From: Marinifilum caeruleilacunae
GTDB taxonomy: Bacteria; Bacteroidota; Bacteroidia; Bacteroidales; Marinifilaceae
NCBI RefSeq assembly: GCF_013141825.1
Contig: NZ_RZNH01000035.1
Location: 1 to 58,341, forward strand
DNA length: 58,341 bases
Direction: 5' to 3'
Both the position numbers and the translations under genes were made by a program. Below, in pieces: positions 1 to 9,080 of the stretch. The notes beneath the pieces are model-generated. The model was not told the DNA's origin. It made no database searches and saw only the letters and a list, made by a program, of their open reading frames with translations. The stretch's first letter is position 1. Every line of letters starts with the position of its first letter.

Positions 1-1
1 A

Positions 2-3000
2 GTTTACTACTGGCAAACAAGTGCAAGTGGAATTGATAAGACGAACTCCAATGTAACCAAGGATTTTACAGTTGACGGAGCTACGTATTACATCCGTTCC
101 TATAATGCAACACTTGATACATGGAGTACTGCCCAATCAGGAATAGTAGAGGTTTACAATAACCCTGGCATTCCTGCAGCGCCAACAGCTACCTATGCAG
201 ATGGTGTAACTACACTTCGTATGCCTCAGGCTCCAGATCACGAGACTTATTATTGGCAAAATTCGGTCGCTGGAGAATCAACTGTAGATGTTTCGACAAA
301 TAGAGATTTTACCGTTGATGGGTCAATTTACTTTCTACGTTCCAAGCATAATGTAACAGGGTATTGGAGTGTTGCAAGACAGGGTAATATAACGGTAGAA
401 TCGGAACCAATTACACCATCGACCCCTACTGTGAGTAATCAAACTGGTAAAGTGGTATTGACTATGCCAGTAGCACCATCTGGAGAAAGTTATTATTGGC
501 AGGAAACAGCAGAAAGCACTAGTTTGACAGATTCATTGCCTACTAAGGAGGTTTATGTTAGCAAGACTGTTTATTTAAGATCCAGAAAAGATGCACCAAC
601 TTACCTTTGGAGTAATGCCACATCCATAGAAGTTAATGTGGATGAATCGCCTGTAGTTTACACTAACAAAAATTATATTTTAACAACTATTATTGAGGAA
701 GAAGGGATTACAGATGAAGCTAGTGTGGATGGACTGTCAGTATTCCAAAAATCAGAAAACATTCAATATTTTGACGGTTTGGGTAGACCAATTCAAACGG
801 TAAGCATTAAGATGTCTCCTGATCTTCAAGATTTAATACAACCTATAGTATATGATAACTTTGGAAGAGAAAAAAAATCTTATCTGCCTTTTGCAACAGT
901 TGGTAGGACTACTAATGGAGTACTACATAATGATCCAATCAATAGAAACAACTGGATTAATCATTATGATCATGTAGAATTGGACTTTACTTATGCTGAG
1001 AAAGAGTTTGACGGATCACTTCTGCATAGAGTAGTGGAACAGGGGGCTCCAGGCAGTGCGTGGAAGATTGATAAAACAGATAATGTGTCCAATGGTACAG
1101 GGAGAACAGTAAAGAAGGACTATTTGTCTAATCTAACTAATGAAGTGGTTTGTTTTGAATTAGATGAAAATGGTAATTTGATTCATCATCCTAATCATCA
1201 GTACTATACCGAAAAGGAATTGTATAAAACAATAAGCAAAAATGAAAACTGGGAAGATACAGGTAATACTAATTTAAATAAACTGCATACAATAGAAGAA
1301 TTCAAGGACAAACAGGGACAATTGATATTGAAACGAAGTTATGTGGAAGACTCAAACAATCCAGGAGGAAATCCAAAAGAAGTAAATACCTATTATGTTT
1401 ATGATGATTTTGGACTATTGCGATATGTGTTGCCACCACAAGCTTTTGCAGATGGCAATGTTACAATCAGTAGTGAAGAACTCAGTGGATACTGTTACTG
1501 GTACAAGTATGATGGAAGGAAGCGAATGACCCATAAGAAAATACCGGGAGCAGAAGAGGTATGGATGGTATATGACAGCAGGGACAGGTTGGTAGCAAAA
1601 CAGGATGGTAACCAAAGAAATCGTAAAGATGAGAATGGTCAGCCAAGCCCATGTTGGCAGTTCATCAAATACGATGTATTGAACCGTCCTGTAATGACAG
1701 GAATTTACATCAATGGAGATAGTCAAAGTGGTTTACAGGGTGAAGTAAATAATAACAATAATTATCCAGTGGCTACAATGTTTGAAGAAAGAGATAATAG
1801 TACAGGTAATTTATATGCCTATACTAATCGATCCTTTCCTAAAACGATTTCGGAATTAGATGTGTTAACGGTATCTTATTACGATGATTATAACATTGAT
1901 GGTTTACCTCTGACATCAGATAAGCGAAAATACCATAACGTTACAGGTTATAATGTAATTGCAGAATTACTTCCTGAACCAATGGGACAATTAACAGCCA
2001 CTCTTACCAAGGTATTTAATCCTGGAGTCAATTGGAGAGATGAACTGTGGGCAATTAATTTCTATGATAAGAAGTACAGGATAGTGCAGACTTGGAAGGA
2101 GAATTATCTAATGGGAATAGACCTGATTACTAAACAGTACGACTTTGCAGGAAGATTGGTTAAGAAGCTTCATGATCATAATGTAAATGGTTATACTACT
2201 TATGAAGAGAAGTGGTATGATTACGATCATGCGGGTAGAATGATATCCATAGAGCTGGAGTATAGAGGTGATGCAGTTGAAAAAACGAGGGCGGAGATTG
2301 TTCACATGGATTACAATGAGCTGGGACAATTAGAGAAAAAGGTCTTGTATGGTAATCTTCAACAAATGGATTATCAGTATAATATTCGGGGATGGCTAAC
2401 GCAGATGAATTCGCATAATCCATCGCAAATGGCAGGCAGAGACAATGATAACTTTGGTTTTGAGTTGAATTACGATACGGGTTCTACATTGTTTGGCGGA
2501 CAGAATCAATTCAATGGTAATATTGGAGCTATGCAATGGTGGACTAATGCTGAAGACGGAATAGATCATGAACAGGCCTATGGATACAGGTATGATGCCT
2601 TAAATAGAATTTTAAAGGCGGATTATCGGGAAAATACAGGAACTTGGCACAATCCTATCGATAAATTTGATGTGTTTGACATCACTTATGATCTGAATGG
2701 TAATATTATGACTTTAAGTAGAGATGGAGAGGCAGGTCATATTGATCAGTTGACATATGGATATAAGAATATGAATAATCCAAGATCGAATCGATTGATG
2801 TACGTGAATGACGCACATACTCAATTGATTGGATTTAAGGAGAGTTCCAGTAATCAGGATGAATATGATTATGATTGGAATGGTAACATGAAAAGAGATG
2901 ACAATAAAAATTTGACATCCATTGATTATAACATTCTGAATTTACCGGAAAGTATTGTGAAAAATGTGTCAAACAATGAAAATAGGACAATTCAGTACGC

Positions 3001-4174
3001 ATACGATGCAACAGGTGTAAAACTAGAAAATCGTATAGAAAGTGGTCAAGATTTACAATATTTAGGTAACTTTGTATACATAGATGGTTCTTTGGCATAT
3101 ATTATAAATGAGGAAGGGAAGTTAAATGTAGGAGATAATGGAGAGTACCAGTTCTTTGTAAAAGATCACTTGGGTAATACCAGAATCAGTTTAACGGAGG
3201 ATAAGCAAATTAAGGAAACCAACCACTACTATCCTTTTGGGATGAGAATGGATATGGTAAGTTCTCTTTCAGATGCAAACCAGAAATACCTGTATAACGC
3301 TAAGGAGTTGCAGGATGAGACGGATTGGTTAGATTATGGAGCCAGAATGTATGAGCCAAGTTTAGGAAGATTTATTGGAATTGATATTCTTTCTGATCAA
3401 TTTGCATTTGTAACTAATTATAATTATGCTGAGAACTCTCCTATTGCTAATATTGATCTTTGGGGACTTCAAGCGTTTCCAGTTCATGGTACAAATTCGG
3501 ACTCAGAAACCTTTTATGCATTAAGTGACGATTTTCTCAAGGGATTGTCAGGCAACAGCGAGGTAATTAGAGGTTTTAATTGGCCGAAAGGAACGAATGA
3601 ATTTGATAATAATGAAACGGATCGTGGGGTCGCTGCCCAAGCTTTAGCAGCTTTTGTTTTGGCAAACTTAGATGATAATGGTGAACCCATTACCATAATA
3701 GGGCATAGCCATGGAGGAAATGTTGGTATTCAGGCGATTAATATTATCAAAAAAGCATTAAATAAAAGTAATGATGATAGATTAATAAATTTAATCACAA
3801 TTGCAACTCCAGCGTATAACGGAGTTAATGATATTGAGAATCCATCTAATGTTGAAGTAGATAATCATTTACATTTCTTTAGTAATTATGATGAAGTTCA
3901 GACATTATTGGCCACAATAGCTGGTGGAAAAGTAGCTAGTCGAACATATAATAACCAAAATACTATCAATGTTGAAGTTAAGGATTATATTGATATACCA
4001 ACTAAACCTAATCATTTTGGACGTGTAAGAAATACAAGAGCACCATACTATGATCCAATAAGTTCTCATTTTTTACATACAAGACCCAATTTGCTTAAAA
4101 CCCCAGGATCGTTACCAGAAATAAATATTGACTTTCGAATAAAAAAAATAACCCATAAACAGATAGAGCAATGA
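2..4174 (+). CDS. RHS-repeat protein with Ig-like repeats, DUF6443 domain and C-terminal alpha/beta-hydrolase tip (5' end outside window)
   Basis: The reading frame is open from base 2, so the gene begins upstream of the window; about 1390 codons are visible. In order: three tandem Ig-like repeats of about 75-85 residues to about base 655, each with a YYWQ start and an (I/L)RS strand; a DUF6443-like segment at about 690-1100 (QYFDGLGRPIQT, YDNFGREKKSYLPFA); many YD/RHS repeats (YDYDHAGRM, YRYDALNRI, YDLNGNIM); and the RHS-associated core at about 3165-3470 (HLGNTR, YYPFGMRM, YGARMYEPSLGRFIGID, NYAENSPIANIDLWGLQ). The core is followed by about 234 residues of unrelated sequence. That tip has HGTNS and GHSHGG, a lipase-type nucleophile elbow with the Ser codon at 3707-3709, and a late SSHFLH that could supply the catalytic His. 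In RHS and other polymorphic toxins the variable part after the core is the effector, released inside the RHS shell. I infer an exported esterase/lipase-like effector; a substrate cannot be read from the sequence. Confidence 0.9.
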   Translation, partial: VYYWQTSASGIDKTNSNVTKDFTVDGATYYIRSYNATLDTWSTAQSGIVEVYNNPGIPAAPTATYADGVTTLRMPQAPDHETYYWQNSVAGESTVDVSTNRDFTVDGSIYFLRSKHNVTGYWSVARQGNITVESEPITPSTPTVSNQTGKVVLTMPVAPSGESYYWQETAESTSLTDSLPTKEVYVSKTVYLRSRKDAPTYLWSNATSIEVNVDESPVVYTNKNYILTTIIEEEGITDEASVDGLSVFQKSENIQYFDGLGRPIQTVSIKMSPDLQDLIQPIVYDNFGREKKSYLPFATVGRTTNGVLHNDPINRNNWINHYDHVELDFTYAEKEFDGSLLHRVVEQGAPGSAWKIDKTDNVSNGTGRTVKKDYLSNLTNEVVCFELDENGNLIHHPNHQYYTEKELYKTISKNENWEDTGNTNLNKLHTIEEFKDKQGQLILKRSYVEDSNNPGGNPKEVNTYYVYDDFGLLRYVLPPQAFADGNVTISSEELSGYCYWYKYDGRKRMTHKKIPGAEEVWMVYDSRDRLVAKQDGNQRNRKDENGQPSPCWQFIKYDVLNRPVMTGIYINGDSQSGLQGEVNNNNNYPVATMFEERDNSTGNLYAYTNRSFPKTISELDVLTVSYYDDYNIDGLPLTSDKRKYHNVTGYNVIAELLPEPMGQLTATLTKVFNPGVNWRDELWAINFYDKKYRIVQTWKENYLMGIDLITKQYDFAGRLVKKLHDHNVNGYTTYEEKWYDYDHAGRMISIELEYRGDAVEKTRAEIVHMDYNELGQLEKKVLYGNLQQMDYQYNIRGWLTQMNSHNPSQMAGRDNDNFGFELNYDTGSTLFGGQNQFNGNIGAMQWWTNAEDGIDHEQAYGYRYDALNRILKADYRENTGTWHNPIDKFDVFDITYDLNGNIMTLSRDGEAGHIDQLTYGYKNMNNPRSNRLMYVNDAHTQLIGFKESSSNQDEYDYDWNGNMKRDDNKNLTSIDYNILNLPESIVKNVSNNENRTIQYAYDATGVKLENRIESGQDLQYLGNFVYIDGSLAYIINEEGKLNVGDNGEYQFFVKDHLGNTRISLTEDKQIKETNHYYPFGMRMDMVSSLSDANQKYLYNAKELQDETDWLDYGARMYEPSLGRFIGIDILSDQFAFVTNYNYAENSPIANIDLWGLQAFPVHGTNSDSETFYALSDDFLKGLSGNSEVIRGFNWPKGTNEFDNNETDRGVAAQALAAFVLANLDDNGEPITIIGHSHGGNVGIQAINIIKKALNKSNDDRLINLITIATPAYNGVNDIENPSNVEVDNHLHFFSNYDEVQTLLATIAGGKVASRTYNNQNTINVEVKDYIDIPTKPNHFGRVRNTRAPYYDPISSHFLHTRPNLLKTPGSLPEINIDFRIKKITHKQIEQ

Positions 4175-4485
4175 AAAAGAATAAAATAGCATGTCATGTA
4201 TTTATGATAATTTGGACTTGTGTTAATGTATTAGTTTTTTATGGAAATTTTAAAGGCAGAGTAAGGTTTGGATTAGGCTTGGGAGATTTGTCAATAAGTA
4301 TTCCTTTAATTATTTTCGTGTTAATTATTCTTATTATCTACTTAAGAAATAATTTACAGAGACTAAATAAAGTATACAATACTAAAATTATTATTACTTG
4401 TATTGTTGAATTATTGTTTGTTTTTCTAAAAATGACTTATTTGAGAGGACCAGTAAGTCCTTGGGATGGAAATATTTTTTTTTAA
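4171..4485 (+). CDS. Small three-helix membrane protein, candidate immunity partner of the RHS protein
   Basis: This 104-residue protein starts within the stop codon of the RHS gene (ATGA overlap at 4171-4174), so the two are probably translationally coupled. Three hydrophobic stretches fit membrane helices: residues about 7-25, 42-61 and 76-92, with basic loops between them. I recognise no family. Genes directly after the variable tip of RHS or other polymorphic toxins usually encode the cognate immunity protein, and membrane-acting hydrolase toxins often pair with membrane-bound immunity proteins. The immunity role is therefore inferred from position and topology only. It could also be a membrane anchor or an export helper. 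Confidence 0.75.
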   Translation: MKKNKIACHVFMIIWTCVNVLVFYGNFKGRVRFGLGLGDLSISIPLIIFVLIILIIYLRNNLQRLNKVYNTKIIITCIVELLFVFLKMTYLRGPVSPWDGNIFF

Positions 4486-4605
4486 GGCTAAAATAGGAAA
4501 TTAGTAATTGGAACTTTTATGAACTTAATTATGGATAATAGAAAATTACTATATTAACTAATTATGCATATCTTTAAAAAAAACTTGAGGCGATAAACTA
4601 TAATC

Positions 4606-4644
4606 AAACCCACTTACAAGATTATTGTGAGTGGGTTTAATTTT
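4606..4644 (+). terminator. Rho-independent terminator after the RHS/membrane protein pair
   Basis: AAACCCACT (4606-4614) pairs with AGTGGGTTT (4630-4638), with a further inner ACA/TGT pairing, and AATTTTAT follows. It is the first good stop signal downstream of the RHS pair, in keeping with one two-gene unit. Confidence 0.7.
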
Positions 4645-4799
4645 ATGACCTATAAGGATTAGATTTAAAAAAGGTATGTAAGTTTTCTTCATTTTTGGAT
4701 CATCAAAATTAGAGATTTTAAAATATACTGTTATACGATGAGTTCTAAATAATTAGAAATTGAGTGCTTAACGGGAGAATGGAGAATTTAATCGAACGT

Positions 4800-5774
4800 C
4801 CATTGCTGACTTTTTATTTCATAGTGCACGGATCTTTCCAAGCACATATGAGTATTTACAGTTCTCTTCTCAAACTACCTCAAAAGCTCAATAAAGTGGT
4901 TCTTAGTAGATTTTCATGACCGAATAAATGCCGGTTCAAATTCATTATCTGTACAATAATCGTCCAATTTTGTGCTGATGGTTTCTGGACAATTGTCTAG
5001 GTGAATCATCTTGGGATACCAAGTGCTTCCTTCAAACGATTCAAAACTTGAATAAGCCATAATGAGTGAATAGATAAATAAGCTTCAATGATCAGTACTT
5101 TGATGTGTTATGATAGTTAATAGACTGTTATCGCTGTTTCACTATCCATCGTGTATAACATCTCAAGATCAGAATTGGTTCAATTTTGTAGGATGAATAG
5201 CTGCTTTTTATGTGCGGAAAGGCGTTTATTGGCTTCCCTATGAAGGTTTAGTTTCATTGCCGTATAAATATGATAGACTGTTTTGTAGTCCCAACTATAT
5301 CCTTTCAACCAGAGACGACTTTAGTATATCCAACATCAGTTGGACGAATATTTGTCTGCCACAATTAATTTCTATCACAATAAATAGTTGTTCCATCATG
5401 AGCTAGTGATCTCTCTCTTTTGATTTAAATAGAAAAATTGACTTTACGAGATTCACCAAAAATCCAGTCCTGATGAACACTAATTTAATACTCTTCATTC
5501 ATGTGATGTGGCAACTCTTTTTTTTTGTTAAAAGCTTAAAGCTTTATATCCGTTTGTTCAAAAGAATGTTGAAGCATAATTAGTGATTTATATATCTATT
5601 TTAAACGAGCAATTTCTTTTTTAATATCTTTTTACGTGTTTATCTATAACGCATCCAAACCTCCATATTTAGCTATCCAATTATAAATGGTAGCATCACT
5701 ATTACCTTTCTCTGGTATCCAATAGTATATTAGGAACAAATGATTTGATCCTCTTGACAGTATGTTTTTCTCAT
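4800..5774 (-). pseudogene. Decayed IS3-family transposase (OrfA and OrfB remnants)
   Basis: Read on the minus strand, pieces of an IS3-family transposase are recognisable through many stops and frameshifts. OrfA begins near 5774 with MRKTYCQEDQII, then at about 5660-5720 the helix-turn-helix end SDATIYNWIAKYGGLDA and a Lys/Glu-rich stretch. OrfB shows VYHIYTAMKLNLHRKP near 5240-5280 and, at about 4900-5070, an integrase core in the order SIHSLWLIQVLNRLKEALG, PKMIHLDNCPE (normally DNGPE), FIRS, stop, KSTKNHFIE. This matches the usual IS3 order (VLxRLK, IRxDNGPEF, IQPGKPTQN, IERFN) and resembles the IS407-like group, though the group is recalled rather than tested. The DNG motif is mutated and no full frame survives, so the element is dead. 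The outer ends could not be fixed by eye. Confidence 0.8.
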
Positions 5775-6332
5775 TCTAAGAATTGTTAATCTTTTAAATT
5801 AATAATATTAAAGCTGGCGCACCCAACCAGGATTTTAAAAGTTTAATTTCAAATGCTCAATATAAGTTGAAATGTGCTCAGTTGAAGAAAGGACAGTATT
5901 CAAAAACAATTAAACATAAAAAGAATGGAATTATTTTTACAACTATGAACAATATTATATATGTCTTTATTATAAGTGAGTATTTCTAGATTATGGAATT
6001 GGATATGCTTCTTTTGTATGCAAGTCCATAAAGTAAAAAAAATGTCCATTATTAGTTCATTTCTATCATTAATTCAGTCTTCCAAATAAAAAGTAAACGT
6101 GTAAACTTTCACAATAAGCCTAATCTCCAGATAATTAGAGATTTGAGTTCCTGGTTTACAGGTTACACAAAAAATTTAAACAATCTATGTATTAAGATGA
6201 CATTCTTTTGTAAGATAGAAATATGAACAGACAAGATAAAATATTAATAAACTCACGAAATACTCACGAGTTTATTTAGATTGCTTATAATAGACATCTT
6301 AAATGGTTTTGTAATGTGTTAATTATTAGAAG
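5775..6332. other. AT-rich intergenic stretch without recognisable genes
   Basis: Between the IS relic and the tRNA I see no convincing gene. The plus strand carries a short open stretch at about 5812-5990 with no start context and no recognisable motif. The region may include the outer end of the decayed IS element and its flank. Confidence 0.5.
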
Positions 6333-6408
6333 TCGGGGCGAGAAGATTCGAACTTCCGACCCCACGCCCCCCAGACGTGTACTCTAAACCTGGCTGAGCT
6401 ACGCCCCG
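6333..6408 (-). tRNA. tRNA-Pro (anticodon GGG)
   Basis: On the minus strand the sequence folds as a 76-nt cloverleaf. The acceptor stem is CGGGGCG/CGCCCCG with discriminator A at 6333. The D stem starts GCTC, the anticodon stem is CACGT/GCGTG around the loop CTGGGGG, and the T arm is GGAAG-TTCGAAT-CTTCT. The loop gives anticodon GGG (proline), and the C1:G72 pair is typical of bacterial proline tRNAs. CCA is not encoded. Its 3' end faces the accessory RHS/IS region. Confidence 0.93.
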
Positions 6409-7245
6409 AACTGTGAAAACAAATATAATTCATGTAAAACTTTCAGCAAAAAATTAGAATGAGAAATATTAGGTAAAATTGATTTTGCCGGATAACATTT
6501 TTTGCTCTGGAATAAGCGAAAATAATGATATTGTCTTAAATAGAGAAAAAATTCCATATACATGTAAGATGTATGACAATAAATTACGCAAACGTATACG
6601 TTAAATTTGATCTTTTTCCAGTTAAAGTAAGTATCTCTCTTGTATATAATCTACGGTTAAACTGTCAGGGCAATTCCTATTCTTACGAACTTGGGTGAAA
6701 ATGAGCTTAAAGTGTACTGAAATAATAGACTTTTATCATTTTGATAAAAATGGGTAAATATACCCATATCATTGGTAGTTTGTTATTTATATCTTACGCC
6801 ATTAATGATGATATTGAAATGAAAAGAATAGAATTGAATCATCATGATTTTTATCACTTTTTGACTCTATTAAAACATGTTTTACAATACTTAAGTGATT
6901 TTTTTTAAATTTTTTTTTGAATATAGAAAAAATTAACTAACACACAGAAAGACAAAGAGATAGGAGGATTGTAGTGAAGTGTTCTTTGATATTCAAACGT
7001 TTACGATGGCGTACTGCTGTTTTTAAACAGTTTCTTATCTACAATGAAAGTATTTATATTCGCCAGTGAATAATGAAATAATTCTTTAAACCGTGAAAGG
7101 TTTAAATAAGCAGATCAATTGAATTGATGTAAATATTTTAAGTTGCGCAATTCGGCATGCAAGATTTAAGGTAGAATACGTTTGAGGTAAATTAGAAATA
7201 TCCTTGAGGTTTTCTTAGCAAATTACTTGAAAATAATATTTAAAG
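6409..7245. other. Long AT-rich upstream region of the carboxyltransferase operon with inverted repeats
   Basis: No gene is visible in these 837 bases. Structured elements are a perfect 12-bp palindrome AACGTATACGTT (6591-6602), a hairpin CTGTTT-TT-AAACAG (7017-7030), and a hairpin TTTAAACC-GTGAAA-GGTTTAAA (7085-7106) about 140 bases before the start codon at 7246. The last two could form in a long 5' leader of the operon. No TAnnTTTG promoter stands out. The regulatory role is inferred. Confidence 0.4.
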
Positions 7246-8802
7246 ATGAAGGTATCTGAAAAGTTAGATCTCTTAAAGAAAAAAAGAGAAGAAGTTAAAA
7301 TGATGGGCGGTGAGGCTCGTGTTGCCAAGCAACATGACAAAGGGAAGCTTTCCGCACGAGAGAGAATAGACTTGCTTTTTGATGAAGGAAGTTTTAGAGA
7401 ATTGGATATGTTCGTAGAACATCGTTGTGTAAACTTTGGCTTTGAATCAACTGAAATTCCTGCTGATGGAGTGATTATTGGTCATGGTTTAGTAAACGGA
7501 CGAACTGTATTTGCTTACTCTCAGGATTTTACTTCTAGAGGTGGATCTTTAGGTGAAATGCATGCTGCAAAAATCTGTAAAGTAATGGATTTGGCAGTTA
7601 GCGCTGGTGCCCCAGTTGTTGGATTGAATGATTCAGGTGGAGCACGTGTAGAAGAAGGTGTTGATGCACTAAAAGGTTACGGTGAAATTTTTATGCGTAA
7701 CTCAAGAGCATCGGGTGTTATTCCACAGATTTCTGCCATTATGGGTCCTTGTGCCGGTGGTGCAGTTTATTCTCCTGCAATGACTGATTTTGTTTACATG
7801 GTTAAAAAGCAAAGTCACATGTTTATTACATCTCCATACGTAATTAAAACAGTAACAGGTGAAGAAACTACTTTCGAAGAGTTGGGTGGAGCTATGGCTC
7901 ACAACGCAAAAAGTGGTAACGCACATTTCGCTTGCGATACAGATGAAGAAACAATTGAAGCAATTCGCGATTTGTTAAGCTATTTGCCAAATAATAACCT
8001 TGAGGAAACTCCTCAAATGCAAATGGGTGACGATCCACAACGTGTTTGTGAAGAATTGGATACTATGATTCCTGATGATGCAAAAACACCTTACGATATG
8101 AAGGCTGTTATTGAATCAGTACTAGACCAGGGAGAATTCTACGAAGTGCATGAGCACTATGCAGAGAATGCAATTATCGGTTTCGGTCGTTTAGATAACC
8201 AATCAGTTGGTATCATCGCAAACCAGCCATTAATTCAGGCAGGATGTTTGGATATCGACGCTTCTGATAAAATTTCTCGCTTCGTTCGTACTTGTGATGC
8301 TTTTAATATTCCTATGGTAACATTTGTTGATGTTCCTGGATATCTTCCTGGAGTTCAGCAAGAGCTAGGCGGTATTATCCGTCACGGTGCAAAACTTCTT
8401 TGGAGTTATGCAGAGGCTACTGTACCTAAATTTACTGTGGTAACACGTAAAGACTATGGTGGAGCATACCTTGCAATGTGTTCTAAGCCATTGGGTGCTG
8501 ATATGGTATTCGCTTGGCCAACAGCTGAAATTGCGGTTATGGGTGCTAAAGGTGCTGTAGAGGTAATTTCTTCATACAAAAAAGAAATTGCTGCTGCTGA
8601 CGATAAGCAAGCTAAAACCGACGAAAAGATTAAGGAATACGAAGATGCATTTAACGTGCCTTATTTGGCAGCTCAGCGCGGATACATTGATGATGTAATC
8701 CTTCCTAGCGAAACTCGTGCTCGTTTGATTGATGCATTAAATGCTATGAAAACTAAAGCAGAGGTATTGCCAGCTAAGAAACACGGAAATATTCCATTGT
8801 AA
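7246..8802 (+). CDS. mmdA: Methylmalonyl-CoA/propionyl-CoA carboxyltransferase subunit (12S-type)
   Basis: At 518 residues this is a full-length acyl-CoA carboxyltransferase of the PccB/MmdA family (two crotonase-like halves). It moves a carboxyl group between carboxybiotin and propionyl-CoA/methylmalonyl-CoA. The N-terminal half has [14 protein letters not shown] and the oxyanion-hole region [12 protein letters not shown]; the C-terminal half has FVDVPGYLPG and RKDYGGAYLAM. It is followed by a small protein and by a pyruvate/oxaloacetate carboxyltransferase with its own biotinyl domain. That set matches the parts of a transcarboxylase (12S, 5S, 1.3S) better than a carboxylase, because no biotin carboxylase gene is adjacent. 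A sodium-pumping decarboxylase would need a membrane beta subunit, which is also absent. A second paralogue lies at 39963-41498. Family assignment is firm; methylmalonyl-CoA as substrate is inferred from context. Confidence 0.9.
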   Translation: MKVSEKLDLLKKKREEVKMMGGEARVAKQHDKGKLSARERIDLLFDEGSFRELDMFVEHRCVNFGFESTEIPADGVIIGHGLVNGRTVFAYSQDFTSRGGSLGEMHAAKICKVMDLAVSAGAPVVGLNDSGGARVEEGVDALKGYGEIFMRNSRASGVIPQISAIMGPCAGGAVYSPAMTDFVYMVKKQSHMFITSPYVIKTVTGEETTFEELGGAMAHNAKSGNAHFACDTDEETIEAIRDLLSYLPNNNLEETPQMQMGDDPQRVCEELDTMIPDDAKTPYDMKAVIESVLDQGEFYEVHEHYAENAIIGFGRLDNQSVGIIANQPLIQAGCLDIDASDKISRFVRTCDAFNIPMVTFVDVPGYLPGVQQELGGIIRHGAKLLWSYAEATVPKFTVVTRKDYGGAYLAMCSKPLGADMVFAWPTAEIAVMGAKGAVEVISSYKKEIAAADDKQAKTDEKIKEYEDAFNVPYLAAQRGYIDDVILPSETRARLIDALNAMKTKAEVLPAKKHGNIPL

Positions 8803-8843
8803 GATAGACTTTGTTAAAAATTAATTATTAATACAAGATAATT

Positions 8844-9032
8844 ATGACACGAGAAGAAAAGATTAAAAAAGCAGTTGCTATAGCAGTTGCTCACTATGTA
8901 GAGCAGGAGAAAGCTGAAGCGTTAAAGGTTGAAAGTTCTACAAATAGCTCTTGGTCACGTACTGGCATTAAAATGATGATGACAAAACGTAAGATTGTTC
9001 AGCTACGTGGTCGTAATCTAAGAAGTGCGTAA
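8844..9032 (+). CDS. Small carboxyltransferase-associated protein, OadG C-terminal-like
   Basis: This 62-residue protein lies 41 bases after the carboxyltransferase gene and 48 bases before the next subunit, so it is very probably cotranscribed. It has an N-terminal amphipathic helix rich in Lys, Ala and Glu (KKAVAIAVAHYVEQEKAE) and a basic C-terminus with SWSRTGIKMMMTKRK. This layout resembles the cytoplasmic tail of gamma/OadG-type subunits of biotin-dependent decarboxylases (an Ala-rich helix, then a W-x-x-x-G-(R/K) basic end). The N-terminal membrane helix of OadG is missing. A role in assembling the complex is an inference. Confidence 0.65.
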   Translation: MTREEKIKKAVAIAVAHYVEQEKAEALKVESSTNSSWSRTGIKMMMTKRKIVQLRGRNLRSA

Positions 9033-9080
9033 TTTTTTTCCTGTAACCAGGAGAAGTATTAATTCAAAAAAGATAAAAAG

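Noticed and set aside
5212-5406. Plus-strand frame of 64 codons
   Set aside because: It lies antisense to the readable OrfB remnant of the IS3 element and has no start context.
6961-7000. Resemblance to an rRNA operon leader (GTTCTTTGATA)
   Set aside because: No rRNA sequence follows; the similarity is short and can occur by chance in AT-rich DNA.
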